A stretch of DNA of 64,000 bases from the NCBI GenBank assembly GCA_013152085.1, contig JAADHC010000019.1, forward strand, positions 1 to 64,000, given 5' to 3'. The notes under the pieces are model-generated. The model ran no database searches, was not told the DNA's origin, and was given only the letters and a program-made list of their open reading frames with translations. Shown here piece after piece: positions 61,306-64,000 of the stretch. The stretch comes from Chlorobiota bacterium (lineage in GTDB: Bacteria; Bacteroidota; Bacteroidia; Bacteroidales; VadinHA17). The number at the start of each line of letters is the position of its first letter. Positions within the stretch are counted from its first letter, which is position 1. The position numbers and the translations under genes were made by a program.

Positions 61306-62064
61306 ATGAAACCCCGTTTACAATTCCTGCTTTTAATAATATTTTCTGTAATGTTAAGTGGTTATATTACCGGATGTGGCAGTACACAGTCCATGGCGCT
61401 TAATTCGTCAAAAAAAACAGCTGATCTCTATCCGGGTATGCCATACGAGCAGGTTGTGGATATGCTCGGAAAACCGAAATCTTCACAAATGGTCGGAGAT
61501 AAATGGATTGTAAGATGGGTACTCCAGGAGATGTGGGTAGGATATGTTCCCTATGATTTTGTTTTTAATCCGGCAGATAAAACACTGGTATCGTGGTCGA
61601 AAAACGAAAAGGATTTCCAAAAAAGCCAGGAAAACCTGAAAGTAATTGCCGATGCTGTCGGGGAAGCGGCAGCCGAATCCAATGTAGCTGCCGGAAAGGG
61701 AAATGCTTCTTCCACCGGCCCTAATGACGAAGCGCTGATGAGACGGTTTGCCGTAAAGCTTTTCCGCTTTTCGGCCGTCGGAGGTGGGCAGACTGGAGGG
61801 TCATCGACCGAGATACATCTTTGTCCTGACGGAAAATTTCACTCGGGATCGGAATCCGGATACAGTGGTGAAGGTTGGGGTACCGCATCACAGGGAGGAG
61901 ATCATGGTACCTGGCGAATAACCGGGAATATGCAGGAGGGTGAAATTGTATTCGTGCATGCATCCGGCGAGGCATGGAAATATCATTATACCAGGGTCGA
62001 AGGAGATAACGTGACCCTGGGTAGCACTAAATACGGAATAGCCGGCATGCCGGATTGTAACTGA
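61306..62064 (+). CDS. Lipoprotein with BamE/SmpA-like N-terminal domain
   Basis: 252 residues from the ATG at 61306, which begins a lipoprotein signal with Cys24 (YITGCGST). Residues about 38-90 (LYPGMPYEQVVDMLGKPKSSQMVGDKWIVRWVL) match the BamE/SmpA-OmlA fold pattern. A helical linker follows and a C-terminal domain (about 165-250, STEIHLCPDGKFHSG then GTWRI) that resembles a lipocalin-like or META-like beta domain. Envelope location; function unknown. Confidence 0.72.
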   Translation: MKPRLQFLLLIIFSVMLSGYITGCGSTQSMALNSSKKTADLYPGMPYEQVVDMLGKPKSSQMVGDKWIVRWVLQEMWVGYVPYDFVFNPADKTLVSWSKNEKDFQKSQENLKVIADAVGEAAAESNVAAGKGNASSTGPNDEALMRRFAVKLFRFSAVGGGQTGGSSTEIHLCPDGKFHSGSESGYSGEGWGTASQGGDHGTWRITGNMQEGEIVFVHASGEAWKYHYTRVEGDNVTLGSTKYGIAGMPDCN

Positions 62065-62122
62065 TCATCGTTTCGAAACCTCGTATCCGGATTATTCTTA
62101 TTCCTGAATTATCTTATACCCT

Positions 62123-62138
62123 GCGTGTACGTACACGC
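62123..62138. promoter_or_regulatory. LacI-type operator palindrome 1
   Basis: GCGTGTACGTACACGC is a perfect 16-bp palindrome with the central CG typical of LacI-family sites. An identical copy lies 43 bp downstream, about four helical turns. Confidence 0.85.
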
Positions 62139-62165
62139 TAAAATAATCACATTCCGGTAAAAGAT

Positions 62166-62181
62166 GCGTGTACGTACACGC
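62166..62181. promoter_or_regulatory. LacI-type operator palindrome 2
   Basis: Second identical GCGTGTACGTACACGC. It lies at the expected -33 region of the lacI-type gene promoter, so binding there should affect transcription directly. The ORF-track start at 62168 is a GTG inside this site. Confidence 0.85.
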
Positions 62182-62199
62182 AATATACCGTTTTTTTCA

Positions 62200-62207
62200 T
62201 AACTTTG
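62200..62207 (+). promoter_or_regulatory. Bacteroidota -7 element (TAACTTTG) for the LacI regulator
   Basis: Perfect TAnnTTTG, 23 bases before the ATG at 62231 and 18 bases after operator 2. Confidence 0.65.
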
Positions 62208-62230
62208 TGTCAGGATTAAAGTCTGCAAAT

Positions 62231-63274
62231 ATGCAACATATTGGTATTAAAGAAGTCGCGACAAAGGCAAAAGTGTCTGTCGGAACTGTTGACCGTGTAA
62301 TTCACAATCGTGGGCGTGTCTCCGAATCCACCAGGGAAAAAGTCCTCAGGGTATGTGAAGATCTTAACTATCATCCCAATGTGCTGGCCCAGCGGCTGGC
62401 TGCCGATAAACCGGTTGTCTTTGTCACCATCACACCGGGGTTTTCAAGCGATAATACCTATTGGAAAATTCCGCTGGAGGGAATACAAAAGGCAGCACGG
62501 GAAATGACCGGTTATAAAGTTAAGGTGGAAAACCTTTTTTTCAATCTTGCCGATCCCGTTAGTTTTCGTAAAGCCGCACTCGATGCGATCCTTCTTGAAC
62601 CTGACGGGATATTGCTGGCACCGGTTTTTAAGAGGGAAGCCCGGGAATTTATACGTAAATGTAAAGAAAGAAAGATCCTTTTTGTTTTCCTGGATACGAT
62701 TATTGAAAATATCGAGCCGTTAAGTTCTTTTTATCAGGATCCGTTTGAAAGTGGTTATCTTGCCGGCAGATTGCTTTCCTTTCATCTCAGAAGAAAATCT
62801 GAAATTCTGGTGGTGAATTTTACACTGGATATTGAAAATAATATTCATCTGGGAAACCGGGATAAGGGTTTAAGACAATTTTTTTCTGATAATAATTTCA
62901 GAGGGAAAATTGAAGAATTAAATATCAATCCGGCAGATGAGTTGTTGCTGACAAAGAAATTGGAAGATATTTTACATCATAAGACAAGAGGGATTTTTGT
63001 AACCTCTTCTGCACATAAAGTGGCCAAGAGTTTGGAAAAAACCGGTAAATCCGGGTTGATGGTGGTCGGGTATGACCTGACTCCTGACAATGTCAGGTAT
63101 TTAAAAAAAGGGGTCATTGATGTGCTGCTGTGTCAGAAACCTGCTGCTCAGGGATATGGCGGGATGATGGCTCTGTTTAATCATTTTGTACGTAAAATAC
63201 CGGTGAGAAAAGAACAGATCATGCCTGTAGATATTATTGTAAAGGAAAATTACCGGGATTACCGGGATTTTTAA
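62231..63274 (+). CDS. LacI-family transcription regulator
   Basis: 347 residues from the ATG at 62231. The N-terminal helix-turn-helix and hinge helix read IKEVATKAKVSVGTVDRVIHNRGRVSESTREKV and NVLAQRLAADKP. A periplasmic-binding-protein-like effector domain follows (about 60-345). Two identical palindromes upstream suggest autoregulation. A D-mannonate-oxidoreductase-type SDR gene starts 19 bases after its stop, pointing to a hexuronate-derived inducer (inference). Confidence 0.92.
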   Translation: MQHIGIKEVATKAKVSVGTVDRVIHNRGRVSESTREKVLRVCEDLNYHPNVLAQRLAADKPVVFVTITPGFSSDNTYWKIPLEGIQKAAREMTGYKVKVENLFFNLADPVSFRKAALDAILLEPDGILLAPVFKREAREFIRKCKERKILFVFLDTIIENIEPLSSFYQDPFESGYLAGRLLSFHLRRKSEILVVNFTLDIENNIHLGNRDKGLRQFFSDNNFRGKIEELNINPADELLLTKKLEDILHHKTRGIFVTSSAHKVAKSLEKTGKSGLMVVGYDLTPDNVRYLKKGVIDVLLCQKPAAQGYGGMMALFNHFVRKIPVRKEQIMPVDIIVKENYRDYRDF

Positions 63275-63293
63275 AATTAATAAAATCTTAACC

Positions 63294-64000
63294 ATGAAAA
63301 AACCCGGATTTAATGACCTTAATGGAAAAACCTGTGTGATTACCGGTGGCGGCGGCGCCATAGGTTCTTCTTTAGCGCTTTATCTGGCAGAAGCAGGTAT
63401 GAAAATCGCAATTCTTGACATCAACAGCCGGCGCACCGTTGAAGTTGCTGATCAGATTACCGGAGAAATGAAAGGAGTTGCCCTCGGTGTTGAGACAAAT
63501 GTACTTGACAAGGAATCCCTCTTGCAGGCCAAAAGAAAAATTAATAAAGACCTGGGGAAAATTGATTTCCTGATCAATGCTGCCGGAGGAAACTCACCTA
63601 AAGGAACAACAGAAGCTGAATTCCTGGAGTCTGTCTCCGAAGAGGATTTGCAGAAATCTATCTATGGCCTGGATATTGAAGGATTCAGGTGGGTGTTTGA
63701 CCTGAATCTGTCCGGAACACTCCTGCCCACAATGGTTTTTACCCGCGATATGCTGGAACAGGGAAAGGGGGCTGTGGTAAATTTTTCTTCGATGAGTGCC
63801 TTGCGGTCACTGACACGCGTCGGGGCTTATTCTGCTGCCAAGGCTGCGGTAACAAATCTTACGGAATGGCTCGCCGTGCATCTGGCAAAAAAAAATATCC
63901 GGGTAAATGCCGTGGCTCCCGGTTTTTTTGTTGGTGATCAAAACAGGTTTCTTTTATTTGACGAAAAAACGGGAGAACTTTCTGCCCGGGGGAAAAAGAT
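63294..64000 (+). CDS. SDR oxidoreductase, probable D-mannonate oxidoreductase (partial)
   Basis: At least 235 residues, cut by the window edge and absent from the ORF track. MKKPGFNDLNGKTCVITGGGGAIG contains the Rossmann TGGGGAIG motif; INAAGG, NFSSMSA with the catalytic serine region, and YSAAKAA with the Tyr-x-x-x-Lys pair follow. The insertion GGNSPKGTTEAEF and later WVFDLNLSGTLLPTMVF plus APGFFVGDQNRFLLF match the UxuB/fructuronate-reductase SDR group of Bacillus type. It reduces fructuronate to mannonate in glucuronate breakdown. Start chosen as the ATG 19 bases after the lacI-type stop. Confidence 0.88.
   Translation, partial: MKKPGFNDLNGKTCVITGGGGAIGSSLALYLAEAGMKIAILDINSRRTVEVADQITGEMKGVALGVETNVLDKESLLQAKRKINKDLGKIDFLINAAGGNSPKGTTEAEFLESVSEEDLQKSIYGLDIEGFRWVFDLNLSGTLLPTMVFTRDMLEQGKGAVVNFSSMSALRSLTRVGAYSAAKAAVTNLTEWLAVHLAKKNIRVNAVAPGFFVGDQNRFLLFDEKTGELSARGKK

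Noticed and set aside
1-64000. CRISPR arrays, insertion sequences, prophage
   Set aside because: No regularly spaced repeats, transposase, integrase or phage genes were seen.

Overview
The window (about 64 kb, moderate to low GC, no frameshifted or broken protein genes seen) reads as core chromosome of a Bacteroidota bacterium, most likely Bacteroidales or a near relative. The evidence is the recurring TAnnTTTG -7 promoter element, a protein with a type IX secretion (T9SS) C-terminal sorting domain, a GldB gliding lipoprotein, a MurF-alanine racemase fusion, DUF4294 and DUF4954 proteins, and the general rarity of Shine-Dalgarno sequences. I cannot name a species.

Layout. 1-480: a tRNA-Phe gene followed by an unusually structured, repeat-rich stretch that also holds fragments resembling the tRNA. 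481-11098: mostly single genes in mixed orientation (outer-membrane barrel, DHFR, POT peptide transporter, DUF3267 zincin-like protein, DUF4294, ElbB, ThpR, polyprenyl sugar transferase, a degenerate Gfo/Idh protein, Pcm and an MBL hydrolase). 11223-21783: gcvP facing a block of minus-strand genes: ddl; PASTA/T9SS/RluD; rpmH, which is missing from the ORF track; GT2/sigma/rsmG. 21893-33607: tgt-lptG, an acyl-CoA carboxyltransferase plus biotin carrier pair, ispE, dnaB, a YjjG-like HAD, a DEAD helicase, rmuC, rsmI. 33676-39441: tdk, murF-alr, a GT2-GT4 fusion and a second GT2. 39472-54912: Crp/Fnr regulator, nadE, barrel protein, gldB, a ferredoxin missing from the ORF track, an operon led by a 1101-residue outer-membrane protein, DUF1573, meaB, a TlpA-like lipoprotein, transketolase. 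55083-64000: a membrane protein, glmS-DUF4954, a membrane protein, a lipoprotein, then a LacI regulator with two perfect operator palindromes and the start of a D-mannonate-oxidoreductase-type SDR that runs off the window.

How the genes fit together. Much of the window concerns the cell envelope: amino-sugar supply (glmS), peptidoglycan precursors (ddl, murF-alr), PASTA, LptF/G-type permease, polyprenyl sugar transferase and several glycosyltransferases, outer-membrane barrels, T9SS cargo and GldB. A second theme is translation and RNA (tRNA-Phe, rpmH, rsmG, rsmI, rluD, tgt, thpR, DEAD helicase). The carboxyltransferase, biotin carrier and MeaB fit a methylmalonyl/propionyl-CoA pathway. The right edge appears to open a hexuronate catabolic locus under LacI control. 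No CRISPR array, transposase, integrase or rRNA gene was seen.

Starts were re-chosen for several genes where the ORF track begins at TTG/GTG or upstream of a promoter motif. All functional names rest on motif recognition by eye; no database search was run.
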